Assembly: GCA_016741995.1 (NCBI GenBank)
Contig: JACVCO010000013.1
Coordinates: 52,017 to 116,016 of the forward strand
Length of the DNA: 64,000 bases
Reading direction: 5' to 3'
DNA from: Hydrogenophaga sp.
Lineage (GTDB): Bacteria > Pseudomonadota > Gammaproteobacteria > Burkholderiales > Burkholderiaceae_C
In this document: positions 11,156 to 20,101 of the stretch, piece after piece
How positions within the stretch are numbered: position 1 is the stretch's first letter
How the letters are laid out: each line of letters starts with the position of its first letter
Notes under the pieces: generated by a model
What the model was told of the DNA's origin: nothing
Database searches by the model: none
What the model saw: the letters and a program-made list of their open reading frames with translations, nothing else
Position numbers and translations under genes: made by a program

Positions 11156-12144
11156 CAGTAGAGCTTGCGCAGATCCATGCCAGCGTAGAGCTGGCCCACC
11201 TGCGCCTCATAGCCGTTGAACTTCAGCGTCTGGCGGCGCTTGGCGAACAGCCCGCCACCGTCTTCGCCGATCCGGCGCTCGGTGGCCTGGCTCCAACGCG
11301 GGTGGGCCACCTCGGGGTTCACGTTGGAATAGAAGCCGTACTCCTGCGGCGCGGCCACGTTCCAGGCGGTCTTGGGCTGCTGCTCGGTCAAGCGGATCTT
11401 CACGATCGATTTGCCGCTCTTGAAGCCGTACTTCCACGGCACCATCAAGCGCACCGGCGCGCCGTTCTGGTTGGGCAGCACCTCGCCATACATGCCGAAG
11501 GCCAGCAGCGTGAGTGGGTGCAGGGCTTCGTCCATGCGCAGGCCTTCCACGTAAGGCCAATCCAGCACGTTGGAGCGCAGGCCTGGCATCTGCTTGTCAT
11601 CGGCCAGGGTCACGAACTCCACGTACTTCGCGCTGCCCTGGGGCTCCACCCGTTTGATCAACTCCGCCAGCGAATAGCCCACCCAGGGGATCACCATCGA
11701 CCAGCCTTCGACACAGCGCAACCGATAGACGCGCTCCTCCATCGGCGACAGCTTGAGCAACGCATCGAGATCGAAGCGGCCCGGTTTGTTGACCAGTCCT
11801 TCGACCTGGACCGTCCAGGGCAGGGGCTTGAGCGTCTTCGCGTAGCGGGCCGGATCGCTCTTGTCGGTGCCGAACTCGTAGAAGTTGTTGTAGCCCGCCG
11901 CGTCCTCGTAGCGCGCGGGCTTTTCCACGGTGGTGGCACCGGCCACCGCGCTGGCGCGACCGGGCAGCGGTGTCAATTTGCCCGGGCGTGGTGCGTTCTG
12001 CGCCTGGGCGTCGCGCGCGGCCCAGGTGGCTCCCGCGGCCGCCACGGCCAGCAGCCATTGCCGGCGTTGCAGGTAGGCCGCTTGCGGGGTGATCTCGCTG
12101 CTGCGCGGGTGGATGAAGCCGTCCTGGCCGGTGCGGATGATCAT
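11155..12144 (-). CDS. msrP: Protein-methionine-sulfoxide reductase catalytic subunit MsrP
   Basis: Periplasmic molybdopterin enzyme that reduces methionine sulfoxide in oxidised envelope proteins. The ATG at 12144 gives 329 residues and has AGGAG about 8 nt upstream; an in-frame GTG at 12153 would sit on that site, so I reject it. A twin-arginine signal ([13 protein letters not shown]) precedes the sulfite-oxidase-like fold. The molybdenum-ligating cysteine is in [10 protein letters not shown], followed by the substrate-site PWVGYSL. It forms a unit with msrQ. Confidence 0.94.
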   Translation of the reverse strand: MIIRTGQDGFIHPRSSEITPQAAYLQRRQWLLAVAAAGATWAARDAQAQNAPRPGKLTPLPGRASAVAGATTVEKPARYEDAAGYNNFYEFGTDKSDPARYAKTLKPLPWTVQVEGLVNKPGRFDLDALLKLSPMEERVYRLRCVEGWSMVIPWVGYSLAELIKRVEPQGSAKYVEFVTLADDKQMPGLRSNVLDWPYVEGLRMDEALHPLTLLAFGMYGEVLPNQNGAPVRLMVPWKYGFKSGKSIVKIRLTEQQPKTAWNVAAPQEYGFYSNVNPEVAHPRWSQATERRIGEDGGGLFAKRRQTLKFNGYEAQVGQLYAGMDLRKLY

Positions 12145-12165
12145 GGCAGTCACTCCTGGAAGGGG

Positions 12166-12193
12166 CGCGGGCGCGACGGATGCCGCGCCCGCG
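12166..12193 (-). other. Strong hairpin in the leader between ccsB and msrP
   Basis: CGCGGGCGCG (12166-12175) pairs perfectly with CGCGCCCGCG (12184-12193) around an 8-nt loop. No T-run follows on the minus strand, so it is not an intrinsic terminator. It lies just before the msrP ribosome-binding site, where it could protect or separate msrPQ mRNA from the upstream ccs message. Confidence 0.45.
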
Positions 12194-12238
12194 TGCGTAT
12201 CGGTCGTGCGATACGCCGAAGTCTTACCGGTTCCGCGA

Positions 12239-13600
12239 TCAGAGCTCGCCGTAGCTGTGCAAACCCGACAGGAACATGTTGACGCCCAGGAAGGCGAAGG
12301 TGGTGATGGCCAGGCCGACCAACGCCCACCAGCAGGCCACGGTGCCGCGCAGGCCTTTCATCAGGCGCATGTGCAGCCAGGCGGCGTAGTTGAGCCAGAC
12401 GATCAGCGCCCAGGTTTCCTTCGGGTCCCAGCTCCAGTAGCCGCCCCAGGCTTCGGCCGCCCACAGGGCGCCCAACACGGTGGCGATGGTGAAGAACGCG
12501 AAGCCGACGGCAATGGCCTTGTACATCACGTCGTCGAGCACCTCGTAGCTGGGCAGGCGCTCGGCGATGCGGCGGCGGCCGAAGATGATGGCGGCCACGA
12601 TCAGCGCCGAGACGCCGAAGTAGATGAACCAGTAGCTGCCCCCCTTGTCGGCCGCGTTCTGGCGGAACACGATGGGCTCGAAACACAGCACCACACCCAG
12701 CAGCCACAGCGGCGCGAGCTTGTACCAACGCGTCTCGCCGGCGCTTTGCTTGATGAGGTACGCGAAGGCCAGCATGGCGGCGATGGCGAAGGTGCCGTAG
12801 CCGATGAAGTTGGCCGGCACGTGCAGCTTCATCCACCAGCTCTGCAGCGCAGGCACCAGGGGCTGGATCTCGTGCGCCTCGCGCACCACCGTGTACCAGA
12901 GCAAGAAGCCCACCGCCGCGCTGACGATGAGCATGGAGAACGCGCCCATGCTGCGCGTGGCGTAGCGGTCTTCGTAGTACAGGTAGAACGCGGCCGTCAT
13001 CCAGCAGAACAGCACGAACACCTCGTAAAGGTTGCTCACCGGGATGTGGCCGATGCCCGGGCCGATCTGGTGGCTTTCGTACCAGCGCACCAGCGAGCCA
13101 ATGAGCGCCAGCCCGATGGCAACCCAGGCCAGGCGGGAGCCCAGTGCCTCGAAGGTGGCCCCCGCACGCGTGAACATGCCGACCCAGTAGAACGCCGTGC
13201 TCATGAAGAACAGCACGCTCATCCACAGGATGGCCGACTGGCTGGAGATGAAGTACTTGAGCAGGAACACCTGCTCGCTGCGCGCCAGATCGGCCCCACC
13301 ACCGGGCGCCTGATAAAGCCAGATGGCCAGCAGCGAGAACGCGCCCACCACCACCGTGAGGCTGCGCAACGGGCGCCAGAACCAACCGAGCCAGATCAGG
13401 CTGGGCACGGTGCCGGCGAGGATCCACTTCTCGTAGATGTCCATCGCCGTGCCGTACTGGATGAAGGCCCAGGCGCTGCCGACCGCCACGAGCGCGGCGA
13501 ACAGCCAGTCCCACACGTCGCGGCGCGCGAAGTAACCCGGCTGCAGGCCAACGCCGTCGCGGGATTTCTTGAGATCAATGGTCTGGGTGACGGTATTCAT
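12239..13600 (-). CDS. ccsB: Cytochrome c biogenesis protein CcsB/CcsA (ResC) of System II
   Basis: Integral membrane haem handling protein that, with ResB, exports haem and ligates it to apocytochromes c in the periplasm. ATG at 13600 overlaps the resB stop by 4 bp and gives 453 residues; the longer upstream reading lies inside resB. Multiple membrane helices are evident, and the tryptophan-rich haem-binding WWD motif is [14 protein letters not shown] near the C-terminus. The annotation name varies (CcsA, CcsB, ResC). Neighbouring resB and cytochrome c4 fit the pathway. Confidence 0.94.
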   Translation of the reverse strand: MNTVTQTIDLKKSRDGVGLQPGYFARRDVWDWLFAALVAVGSAWAFIQYGTAMDIYEKWILAGTVPSLIWLGWFWRPLRSLTVVVGAFSLLAIWLYQAPGGGADLARSEQVFLLKYFISSQSAILWMSVLFFMSTAFYWVGMFTRAGATFEALGSRLAWVAIGLALIGSLVRWYESHQIGPGIGHIPVSNLYEVFVLFCWMTAAFYLYYEDRYATRSMGAFSMLIVSAAVGFLLWYTVVREAHEIQPLVPALQSWWMKLHVPANFIGYGTFAIAAMLAFAYLIKQSAGETRWYKLAPLWLLGVVLCFEPIVFRQNAADKGGSYWFIYFGVSALIVAAIIFGRRRIAERLPSYEVLDDVMYKAIAVGFAFFTIATVLGALWAAEAWGGYWSWDPKETWALIVWLNYAAWLHMRLMKGLRGTVACWWALVGLAITTFAFLGVNMFLSGLHSYGEL

Positions 13601-15738
13601 GGCTTCACCTGCAGCAACTGGGTTCTGAGCAATTCGAACTCGTGATCGGCATCGAGCGTTTTGCGGTTGGTCGACAAGGCCAGACTGGCCTGGGCGCCCT
13701 CGCCTTGCGGCGCCAGCCAGACCCACACGCGGCGTTCGCGGACGTAGAGCATGGCAAAGACGCCGAGGATGAGCAACAGGCACCCCAGGTACACGATGGT
13801 CTTGCCCGGCGCGCGCGCGACCTGGAACACGCTGGCCTGCACATGCGTGAAGTCCTTGAGTTGCAGTGCCATGGGCGCGGGATAGAAGAACGTGTCCGAC
13901 AGGCTGATCACGGCCTGCGTCATGAAGCGCTGCACCGGCTCGTCGCGGGGCAGCGGCGTCAGGCCCGCCTGCTCGCGGCTGAGTTGCAGCAGCTCGAACA
14001 GCGTGCCGTTGAGGATGCGCACCAGCACGTCGCTCGCGCGTTCGCGCTCCACGTCGGGCACGCTGAGTTCGAGGAAGGCCGAGATCGCCTGCAGCCCGCC
14101 CACCACCTCGCGCGCGGGCGTGCCCCTGGCGTCGTCGGCGGGCACGCGCACGGGCTCGGCACCGGCAAACAGCGCCAGCGCGCGCGTGGCCGAAGCGGCC
14201 AGGGCCTCGGCGAGGTCCGGGCGCCCGCCTTCGACGGACGCCACCGCATAGCGGCGCACCGCCTCGGCACGCAGGGCCGGGTCCTCAAGCGCGGCGCGCA
14301 GACGCACGAAGCCGTCCATGCCATCGTTCTCGTCGGCCGGCACGCGCAGGTAGCGGAAGCTGTCCTGGGGCGTGTCGCGCAAGCCGAGCAGGTAGACACG
14401 CTGGCCATCGAGCTCTACCGGCAGCATGTAGTTGTGGTATTCGACCGCCTGGCCTGCGCTGTCGCGCAGCTTGTAAGTCACGCTCGGGCCCACGTTGCGC
14501 AGGGTTTTCTCGGTGACGGTCTTGTGAGCGGCACCGAGCCGGCTTTCAACCGCTTCGCGCAGATCGACCTTGCGCACATCGGTGCCGGCCCCGGCCTGGG
14601 CGGCGAAGTTCTCGACGTTGATCACGCGCAGGCCGGTGTACTCCAGCGTCATCTTCTGTTCACCGTTGCTGAGCTCGGTGGAACTGCCAACCGTGCCCTC
14701 GATCTCGAACGGTTTTGTTGTACGCGTGATGGGCACGGCCTGCAGCTTCACGCGCGAACCCCCATCGTCGAAGCTGGACTGGTAAATCGCCACGCCGCGG
14801 TGGAACACCGGGTGATTGACTTCCACGCGCGCGGCCTGTTTCTCACCCGTCTCGTGATCGTGGATCACGATCTCGCTCGCGAACAGGCGCGGCATGCCGG
14901 TGTCGTAGTACTCGACGATGAACTTCTTGAGTTCGACCGAGAACGGCAGCTCCTGCAGCAGCACGCCCCCGGGCTGGGAAATGATGGCGGTGCTCGAGGC
15001 CGTTCCCTCGGTGACCAGCAGGTTGCCGCGAAAGGTGGGGTTGCTCACCGACAGACGGTGCTGCGCCGGCACGTCGGCGATCATGCCGCCGCCCTCGAAG
15101 ATCTGCTTGCCGTTGAACCAGGTCTGCGCGCGCACCATGAGGTCGCCATCAAGCAACCCACCCACACACACCAGCACGATGGCGCTGTGCGCCGCCAGGT
15201 AGCCCCATTTGTTGACCGCCCCTTTCTTGGCGGCCACCATCCAGCCATCACCCTGCGGCGTGCCCCGCACCTGCAGGCGCACCTTCCAGCCCGAACCCAG
15301 CAGCACCTGACCGATGCGGTGCGCCGCCGCCTGCGGCGGCTCGGCCAGCGCGCCTTCCGCACGGTGCGGAAACGCCTTGAGGCTTTGCTCGCGGATGTTT
15401 TCCTTGAAGGCTTTGAAGTCGGCCAGGATCTTCGGCGTGTTGCGGGCAATGCACAGGCTGGTGCTGACCACTAGGAAGGCCAGGATCACCAGGAACCACC
15501 ACGCGCTGTACACCGTGAACAGGTTGGCGGCGGCGAACACCTCGGCCCAGAAGGGCCCGAACTGATTGACGTAGTTGTTGTACGGCTCGGCCTGCTTGAC
15601 CACGGTGCCGATCACCGAGGCAATGCAGATCACGCTGAGCAGCGCAATGGCGAAGCGCATCGAGGACAGCAGCTCCACCATCGCGGCCAGGCGACGCGAG
15701 CCACGCTGCAGTTCCATGCCTTGGGTCGAAGCGGTCAT
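13597..15738 (-). CDS. resB: Cytochrome c biogenesis protein ResB
   Basis: Membrane partner of CcsB in System II cytochrome c maturation. With ATG at 15738 (MTASTQGMELQRG) it has 713 residues. An in-frame TTG at 15780 is open but lies within the terminator hairpin of the upstream cytochrome gene, so it is unlikely to be the start. Three N-terminal helices (about residues 25-45, 75-95 and 155-180) precede a large periplasmic region, with a fourth helix near residue 650. The periplasmic region has low-similarity insertions around residues 480-600, which is common in this family. Confidence 0.93.
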   Translation of the reverse strand: MTASTQGMELQRGSRRLAAMVELLSSMRFAIALLSVICIASVIGTVVKQAEPYNNYVNQFGPFWAEVFAAANLFTVYSAWWFLVILAFLVVSTSLCIARNTPKILADFKAFKENIREQSLKAFPHRAEGALAEPPQAAAHRIGQVLLGSGWKVRLQVRGTPQGDGWMVAAKKGAVNKWGYLAAHSAIVLVCVGGLLDGDLMVRAQTWFNGKQIFEGGGMIADVPAQHRLSVSNPTFRGNLLVTEGTASSTAIISQPGGVLLQELPFSVELKKFIVEYYDTGMPRLFASEIVIHDHETGEKQAARVEVNHPVFHRGVAIYQSSFDDGGSRVKLQAVPITRTTKPFEIEGTVGSSTELSNGEQKMTLEYTGLRVINVENFAAQAGAGTDVRKVDLREAVESRLGAAHKTVTEKTLRNVGPSVTYKLRDSAGQAVEYHNYMLPVELDGQRVYLLGLRDTPQDSFRYLRVPADENDGMDGFVRLRAALEDPALRAEAVRRYAVASVEGGRPDLAEALAASATRALALFAGAEPVRVPADDARGTPAREVVGGLQAISAFLELSVPDVERERASDVLVRILNGTLFELLQLSREQAGLTPLPRDEPVQRFMTQAVISLSDTFFYPAPMALQLKDFTHVQASVFQVARAPGKTIVYLGCLLLILGVFAMLYVRERRVWVWLAPQGEGAQASLALSTNRKTLDADHEFELLRTQLLQVKP

Positions 15739-15750
15739 CTCGTGGGGGAA

Positions 15751-15785
15751 GAAAGAAAAAGGCGCTTGCGGGTTCGCCAAGCGCC
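15751..15785 (-). terminator. Intrinsic terminator of the cytochrome c4 gene
   Basis: GGCGCTTG (15761-15768) pairs with CAAGCGCC (15778-15785) around a 9-nt loop. On the minus strand the stem is followed by TTTTTCTTTC (15760-15751). It lies between the cytochrome c4 stop and the resB start, both minus strand. Confidence 0.8.
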
Positions 15786-15831
15786 TTGTCTGATGCGGAT
15801 GCGCTTCGCCGGTTCAATGCCCGGCGAAAAA

Positions 15832-16446
15832 TCAGCGCAGGCCGGCGATGTAGTCCGACACCGCCTTGATCTCGCGATCGGTCATCTTGGCCGCCACGTC
15901 TCTCATTTGCGGGTTGTTGCCGCGCGTGCCGTTGCGGAACTGCTCCAGCTGGGTCTTGGTGTAGTCGGCGTGCTGGCCGGCCAGGCGCGGGTACTGCGAG
16001 GGAATGCCCGCACCGTTCGGGCTGTGGCAACCCGCGCAGGAAGCGATGCCGCGGTCGGCCAGGCCACCGCGGTAGATGCGCTCACCGAGCTTGACGAGAT
16101 CGGCATCGGAGGCGAAGCCCGGCGCGTGCTTCTGCGACGCCAGCCAGTGGGCAATGTTGCGCATGTCGTCGTCCGACAGCGTGGCGGCCATGCCCTGCAT
16201 CACGGCGTTGGCGCGCTTGCCGCTCTTGTATTCCTGCAGTTGCTTGAGCAGGTACTCGGGGTGCTGGCCCGCGAGCTTGGGGTTGGCCGGCGTGGTGGAG
16301 TTGCCATCGGCCGCGTGACAGGCCACACAGACGTTGCCGTAGGCGGCGGAACCCTTGGCGAGGTCCGGCTTGGCCGACTGCGCGTGCACGTTCAGGGAAA
16401 GGGCTGCGGCGGCAGCGGCCATCAGGAAGGAGGCGGGCAATTTCAT
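15832..16446 (-). CDS. Dihaem cytochrome c4
   Basis: Periplasmic electron carrier, usually between the bc1 complex and terminal oxidases. ATG at 16446 (MKLPASF) gives 204 residues with a cleavable signal ending near LNVHAQ. Two CXXCH haem sites, CVACH (residues 40-44) and CAGCH (137-141), sit in two similar half-domains, each with PKLAGQH/PRLAGQH and a downstream Met ligand region. This duplicated layout is the cytochrome c4 signature. The location beside the resB/ccsB maturation genes is typical for betaproteobacteria. Confidence 0.92.
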   Translation of the reverse strand: MKLPASFLMAAAAAALSLNVHAQSAKPDLAKGSAAYGNVCVACHAADGNSTTPANPKLAGQHPEYLLKQLQEYKSGKRANAVMQGMAATLSDDDMRNIAHWLASQKHAPGFASDADLVKLGERIYRGGLADRGIASCAGCHSPNGAGIPSQYPRLAGQHADYTKTQLEQFRNGTRGNNPQMRDVAAKMTDREIKAVSDYIAGLR

Positions 16447-16549
16447 GTCGGGGCGTGCGTCGGGGGCGGACGGGTTCGGTGTGGGGACGATCGAGGGTCG
16501 GCCGGTCAAAACCCGACGATTTTACAATGCACCACCAAGACTGCCCCCG

Positions 16550-17251
16550 ATGACCCACCACTCCACTGCGGCCCCCTCCGCCGACGCCCGCCTGGCCCAC
16601 GCCTGGCTGCACACGGCACGCTTCCTCACCACCGCCCCCACGCTGGAGACGCTGCCCGCGCTCGAGGTGCCGGAATTCGCCTTCGTCGGCCGGTCCAACG
16701 CCGGCAAATCCACCGCCATCAACACGCTCACCCAGCAAAAACGCCTGGCGTTTGCGTCCAAAACGCCCGGGCGCACGCAGAGCATCAACCTGTTCACGCT
16801 GGGCAAACAAGGCATCACCGACGCCGTGCTGGCCGACCTGCCCGGCTATGGCTACGCCGCCGTGCCGCACGAGGCCAAGTTGCGCTGGCAGCGCGTGATG
16901 GTGAACTACCTGCTCACGCGCCCCAATCTGCGCGGCGTGGTGATGCTGGTCGACCCGCGCCTCGGGCTCACCGAGCTCGACGAGGCCCTGCTCGAAGCGA
17001 TCCGCCCACGGGTCGAGGCCGGGCTGCGGTTCCTGGTGCTGCTCACCAAGGCCGACAAGCTCACCCGCACCGAGGCCAACAAGGCCCTGTCGATCGCGCG
17101 ACTGCAGACCGCTGGCGGTGAAGCCAGACTGTTCTCTGCCCTGAAGAAGCAGGGCCTGGACGAGGTGGCGACGCTGCTGTGGCAATGGGCCCACACCGAC
17201 GCCGCGACGCCCACCGGGCCCGACAACACAGAACCGCCCGCCGAGGACTGA
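16550..17251 (+). CDS. yihA: Ribosome biogenesis GTPase YihA/YsxC (EngB)
   Basis: Essential small GTPase for late assembly of the 50S subunit. ATG at 16550 gives 233 residues; the in-frame extension to 16355 would overlap the divergent cytochrome gene. G1 is GRSNAGKST (residues 47-55), G3 is DLPGYGYA, G4 is TKAD. The EngB-typical switch stretch KTPGRTQSINLF follows G1. Its start lies about 21 nt after a TACAAT hexamer at 16523-16528. A TAAAAT reading the other way suggests a shared divergent promoter region with cytochrome c4. Confidence 0.95.
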   Translation: MTHHSTAAPSADARLAHAWLHTARFLTTAPTLETLPALEVPEFAFVGRSNAGKSTAINTLTQQKRLAFASKTPGRTQSINLFTLGKQGITDAVLADLPGYGYAAVPHEAKLRWQRVMVNYLLTRPNLRGVVMLVDPRLGLTELDEALLEAIRPRVEAGLRFLVLLTKADKLTRTEANKALSIARLQTAGGEARLFSALKKQGLDEVATLLWQWAHTDAATPTGPDNTEPPAED

Positions 17252-17276
17252 TCCGGTCGGGCCCCTGGAGCCCGCC

Positions 17277-18203
17277 ATGATCGAGACCTTCGACGCCGCG
17301 CTGCCGCACGGCATCACCCTCAGTTGCCGCGCCGCGGGCGAGCGGGGCCGGCCCGTGGTGGTGTTCCTGCACGGCTTTCCCGAAGCCGCTTTCGTCTGGG
17401 ACGAATTGCTCGAACACTTCGCACAACCCGCCCATGGCGGCTACCGCTGCGTGGCCCCCAACCTGCGCGGATACGAGCGGTCAAGCGCTCCCACCGAGGT
17501 GTCGGCCTACCGCGCGCGCCACCTGGTGCAAGACATCGCCGCCCTGACGGACGCCCTCACCGCCGAAAGCCCCAGTCCTGGCCGCTTGGCCTTGCTGGTG
17601 GCCCACGACTGGGGCGGTGCGCTGGCCTGGGCTTTCTCGGCCGCGCACCCGCAGCGGTTGGCGCGGCTGGCCATCCTGAACGCCCCGCACCCCGTGCCGT
17701 TTCAGCGCGAACTTGCACACTCACCCGCGCAACAGCGGGCCAGCGCGTACATGAACTTCCTGGCCCGCCCCGACGCGGCCGCGCTGCTGGCCGAGAACGA
17801 CTTCGCCCGTCTGTGGCCTTTCTTCACCACGATGGCGGCCGACAGCCCCCCGCCCGACTGGCTCGACGAGGCCACGCGCAACCGCTACCGCGCCGTCTGG
17901 CGCCAGGGCCTGCACGGCGGCTGCGCTTACTACGCCGCGTCGCCCCTGCGCCCGCCCACCGCCAGCGAACCCGGCGCGGCGGCCGTGCAACTGCCGCCCG
18001 AGGCGGTGACGGTGCGCGTACCCACGCTGGTGATCTGGGGCCTGGGAGATACCGTGCTGCCACCCACCCTGCTCGAAGGACTGGACGCCTTCGTGCCCGA
18101 CCTGCGCATCGAGCGCTTGCCGGACTGCAGCCATTGGCTGGTGCACGAGCAGCCGCAACGCATTGCGGCGCTGCTGGCCGGTTTCCTTCAGACGCCGACG
18201 TAG
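17277..18203 (+). CDS. Alpha/beta hydrolase, epoxide-hydrolase-like
   Basis: Cytoplasmic alpha/beta hydrolase of 308 residues. The oxyanion motif is HGFPE (residues 32-36). The nucleophile elbow is HDWGGA with an aspartate (Asp111) instead of serine, which places it with soluble epoxide hydrolases, haloalkane and fluoroacetate dehalogenases. The acid lies in GLGDTVLPP and the base histidine in DCSHWLVHEQP near the C-terminus. GGAG sits 9 nt before the ATG. The gene follows yihA by 25 bp, and its end overlaps an acyltransferase gene tail to tail by 16 bp. The substrate cannot be deduced. Confidence 0.85.
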   Translation: MIETFDAALPHGITLSCRAAGERGRPVVVFLHGFPEAAFVWDELLEHFAQPAHGGYRCVAPNLRGYERSSAPTEVSAYRARHLVQDIAALTDALTAESPSPGRLALLVAHDWGGALAWAFSAAHPQRLARLAILNAPHPVPFQRELAHSPAQQRASAYMNFLARPDAAALLAENDFARLWPFFTTMAADSPPPDWLDEATRNRYRAVWRQGLHGGCAYYAASPLRPPTASEPGAAAVQLPPEAVTVRVPTLVIWGLGDTVLPPTLLEGLDAFVPDLRIERLPDCSHWLVHEQPQRIAALLAGFLQTPT

Positions 18204-19117
18204 AACGGCGGTTCGCCCGGCGGGCGCGTCTTGAAGCGCTTGTGCACCCAGTAGTACTGCTCGGGCATGGTGCGGATGTAGCCTTCCAGCGCACGGTTCA
18301 TCGCCGCGGTGTCGGCCTCGACCGAGTCGCTCGGGTAGTCGACCCAGGCCGGGTGCACGGTCACTTCGTAGCCCTCGGGCACCATGCGCGTGACCACGGG
18401 CACCACCTGCGCCCGGCCCAGGCGCGCCAGGCGCGGCAACGAGGTGACGGTGGCAGCCAGCACACCGAAGAAGGGCACGAAGACGGCGTCGCGCTCTCCA
18501 TGGTCCATGTCAGGCAGCAGGTAGAGCGGCATGCCGTCGCGCACCGCGGCGACGATGGGCCGCAGCCCCTGGCGTTTGCCCACCACGTGGGGCTGCCCGA
18601 AACGCTGCCGCCCGGCCATGATCCAGCGGTCGATGTCGGCATTGAGCTGCTCGGCGTACACCGTGCAGAGGCGCCGGGGCAGCTTGGCCGCCAGTGCGGT
18701 CCCTCCCGCATCCAGGCCGACGAAGTGCGGCGCCAGGATCACCGTGGGTGTATCGCCGTCCAGCGCGCTCAGGTCCCCTTTGAGCGTGAGTCGGCGCCGA
18801 ACCACATGCTCGGGCGCTTCCCAGAGCCAGCTGCGATCGAGCCAGGCCTGAGCGAAGTACACGAAATGGCGGCGCACCGCCGCGTCCCGCTCGGCCTCGG
18901 AATGATCGGGAAAACAGGCCGCCCAGTTGGCGCGCGCAATGCGCCGACGCCGACCGGCCACCGCATGCAGCACGCGCCCCAGCACCCAGCCCAGGGCGCG
19001 CACCCAGGACAAGGGCATGCGCGCCAGCAACCGCATGAAGCCAATGCCCAGGCGGGAGCTCAGGCTGGGGGAGGCGGGTGCAGGAGAAGCAGCGGAAACG
19101 GCCTCGGGTTCGGTCAT
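18188..19117 (-). CDS. LpxL/HtrB-family lipid A late acyltransferase (first of tandem pair)
   Basis: Inner-membrane acyltransferase of 309 residues, likely adding a secondary acyl chain to lipid A. ATG at 19117 overlaps the stop of the second acyltransferase gene by 4 bp. A short N-terminal membrane segment (RLLARMPLSWVRALGWVLG) precedes the catalytic H-X4-D site HFVGLD. LYLLPDMDHG and the C-terminal QYYWVHKRFKTRP match the LpxL/LpxM/LpxP family. The exact lipid A position cannot be told. Confidence 0.9.
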   Translation of the reverse strand: MTEPEAVSAASPAPASPSLSSRLGIGFMRLLARMPLSWVRALGWVLGRVLHAVAGRRRRIARANWAACFPDHSEAERDAAVRRHFVYFAQAWLDRSWLWEAPEHVVRRRLTLKGDLSALDGDTPTVILAPHFVGLDAGGTALAAKLPRRLCTVYAEQLNADIDRWIMAGRQRFGQPHVVGKRQGLRPIVAAVRDGMPLYLLPDMDHGERDAVFVPFFGVLAATVTSLPRLARLGRAQVVPVVTRMVPEGYEVTVHPAWVDYPSDSVEADTAAMNRALEGYIRTMPEQYYWVHKRFKTRPPGEPPFYVGV

Positions 19118-19947
19118 CGGCGAGGGTTCTTGTAGCGGTCGTACGACCACAGGTACTGGGCGGGCGATTCTCGCACCAGCGACTCCATGGCCGCGTTCAC
19201 CACCCGGGCTGCCGCTTCGGGCTCGCCGGGCAGTGGCACGCCGAGCGGGCGCACATGAATCACGTAGCCCCGGCCCCACGACAGGCGTTCGCCCCAACTC
19301 AGCAACACAGTGGCATCGGCCGAACGCGCCAGACGCGCCGACAAGGTCATGGTGTAAGCGTCACGGCCGAAGAACGGTGCCCACACGCCCAGGCCCTGGG
19401 GCGGCACCTGGTCGGGCAGCAGGCCCACCGCTTCTCCGGCCTTCAGGGCCGCGATGAGCTGGCGCACGCCCGACAGCGTGGTGGGGGCCGCGAGCAGCCC
19501 GGGGCGCTCACGCGCGCTGTCCACCAGCTCGCGCAGCCAGAGCTGACGCGAAGGACGGTAGAGCACGGTCATCGGCCGCGCGGCGCCAAAGCGCGCGGCG
19601 TAGGCCTGGGCGGTGACTTCGAAACACCCCAGGTGCGGCGTCAGGAACAGCACCGCCCGGCCAGCCGATTGCGCGGCCTCGATGTGCTCGGCGCCATCCC
19701 AGCGCAGCGGCACGGGCGCGCCCAGCCAAAGGCGCGGCAGCTCGGCCACCAGGCGCCCGGCATGGCCGACAGAACCCAGCGCCACGCCCAGGGGCTGGGC
19801 GGCCTGGCGGGCGTTGGCCAGCAGGCGGCGGCGGTAGGCGGGCGAGAGCAGGAAGCTCAGCCAGCCGAGCGCGGCGCCCAGGCCGTGCAGCACAGGCAAG
19901 GGCAGACGCCGGCCAGCGGCAAAGAGGAGGCGGATCAGCGTGACCAA
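19114..19947 (-). CDS. LpxL/HtrB-family lipid A late acyltransferase (second of tandem pair)
   Basis: Paralogue of the preceding gene, 277 residues, first in the two-gene operon. The catalytic site is HLGCFE, that is H-X4-E, as in many LpxL proteins. GLLPDQVPP and the terminal QYLWSYDRYKNPR are family motifs. The only convenient start is TTG at 19947; no strong ribosome-binding site is seen. It is divergent from metK, with the metK promoter region only about 35 bp away. Together the pair probably installs the two secondary acyl chains of lipid A. Confidence 0.9.
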   Translation of the reverse strand: MVTLIRLLFAAGRRLPLPVLHGLGAALGWLSFLLSPAYRRRLLANARQAAQPLGVALGSVGHAGRLVAELPRLWLGAPVPLRWDGAEHIEAAQSAGRAVLFLTPHLGCFEVTAQAYAARFGAARPMTVLYRPSRQLWLRELVDSARERPGLLAAPTTLSGVRQLIAALKAGEAVGLLPDQVPPQGLGVWAPFFGRDAYTMTLSARLARSADATVLLSWGERLSWGRGYVIHVRPLGVPLPGEPEAAARVVNAAMESLVRESPAQYLWSYDRYKNPRR

Positions 19948-19981
19948 GGACGGGTGGCGTCTGGCGCGGGGCGCGCTGACT

Positions 19982-20101
19982 TAGAATCGCGCCATCGCCG
20001 AGTTGATGAACTGATTGCGGGGCGATTCACAAATACCGCTAAAGCGTTCGCCGACTTCTGACAGACCGGCAAACGCCGATCCGACAACCTCAGGAGTTTA
20101 A
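19982..20101 (+). promoter_or_regulatory. metK promoter -10 and 5' leader with hairpin
   Basis: A TAGAAT hexamer at 19982-19987 implies a leader of about 105 nt before metK. Within it GCGTT-C-GCCG (20044-20053) pairs with CGGC-A-AACGC (20067-20076), giving a 9-bp stem with one C-A mismatch and a 13-nt loop. The ribosome-binding site CAGGAG is at 20090-20095. The structure does not match a SAM riboswitch class I can recognise. Regulation by this leader is speculative. Confidence 0.35.

Noticed and set aside
16355..16549. Upstream extension of yihA
   Set aside because: It overlaps the cytochrome c4 gene on the other strand and lacks similarity; ATG 16550 gives normal EngB length.
19982..20101. 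Known SAM riboswitch upstream of metK
   Set aside because: I could not match the stem order or conserved loops of the SAM or SAH classes I know; kept only as an unclassified leader.
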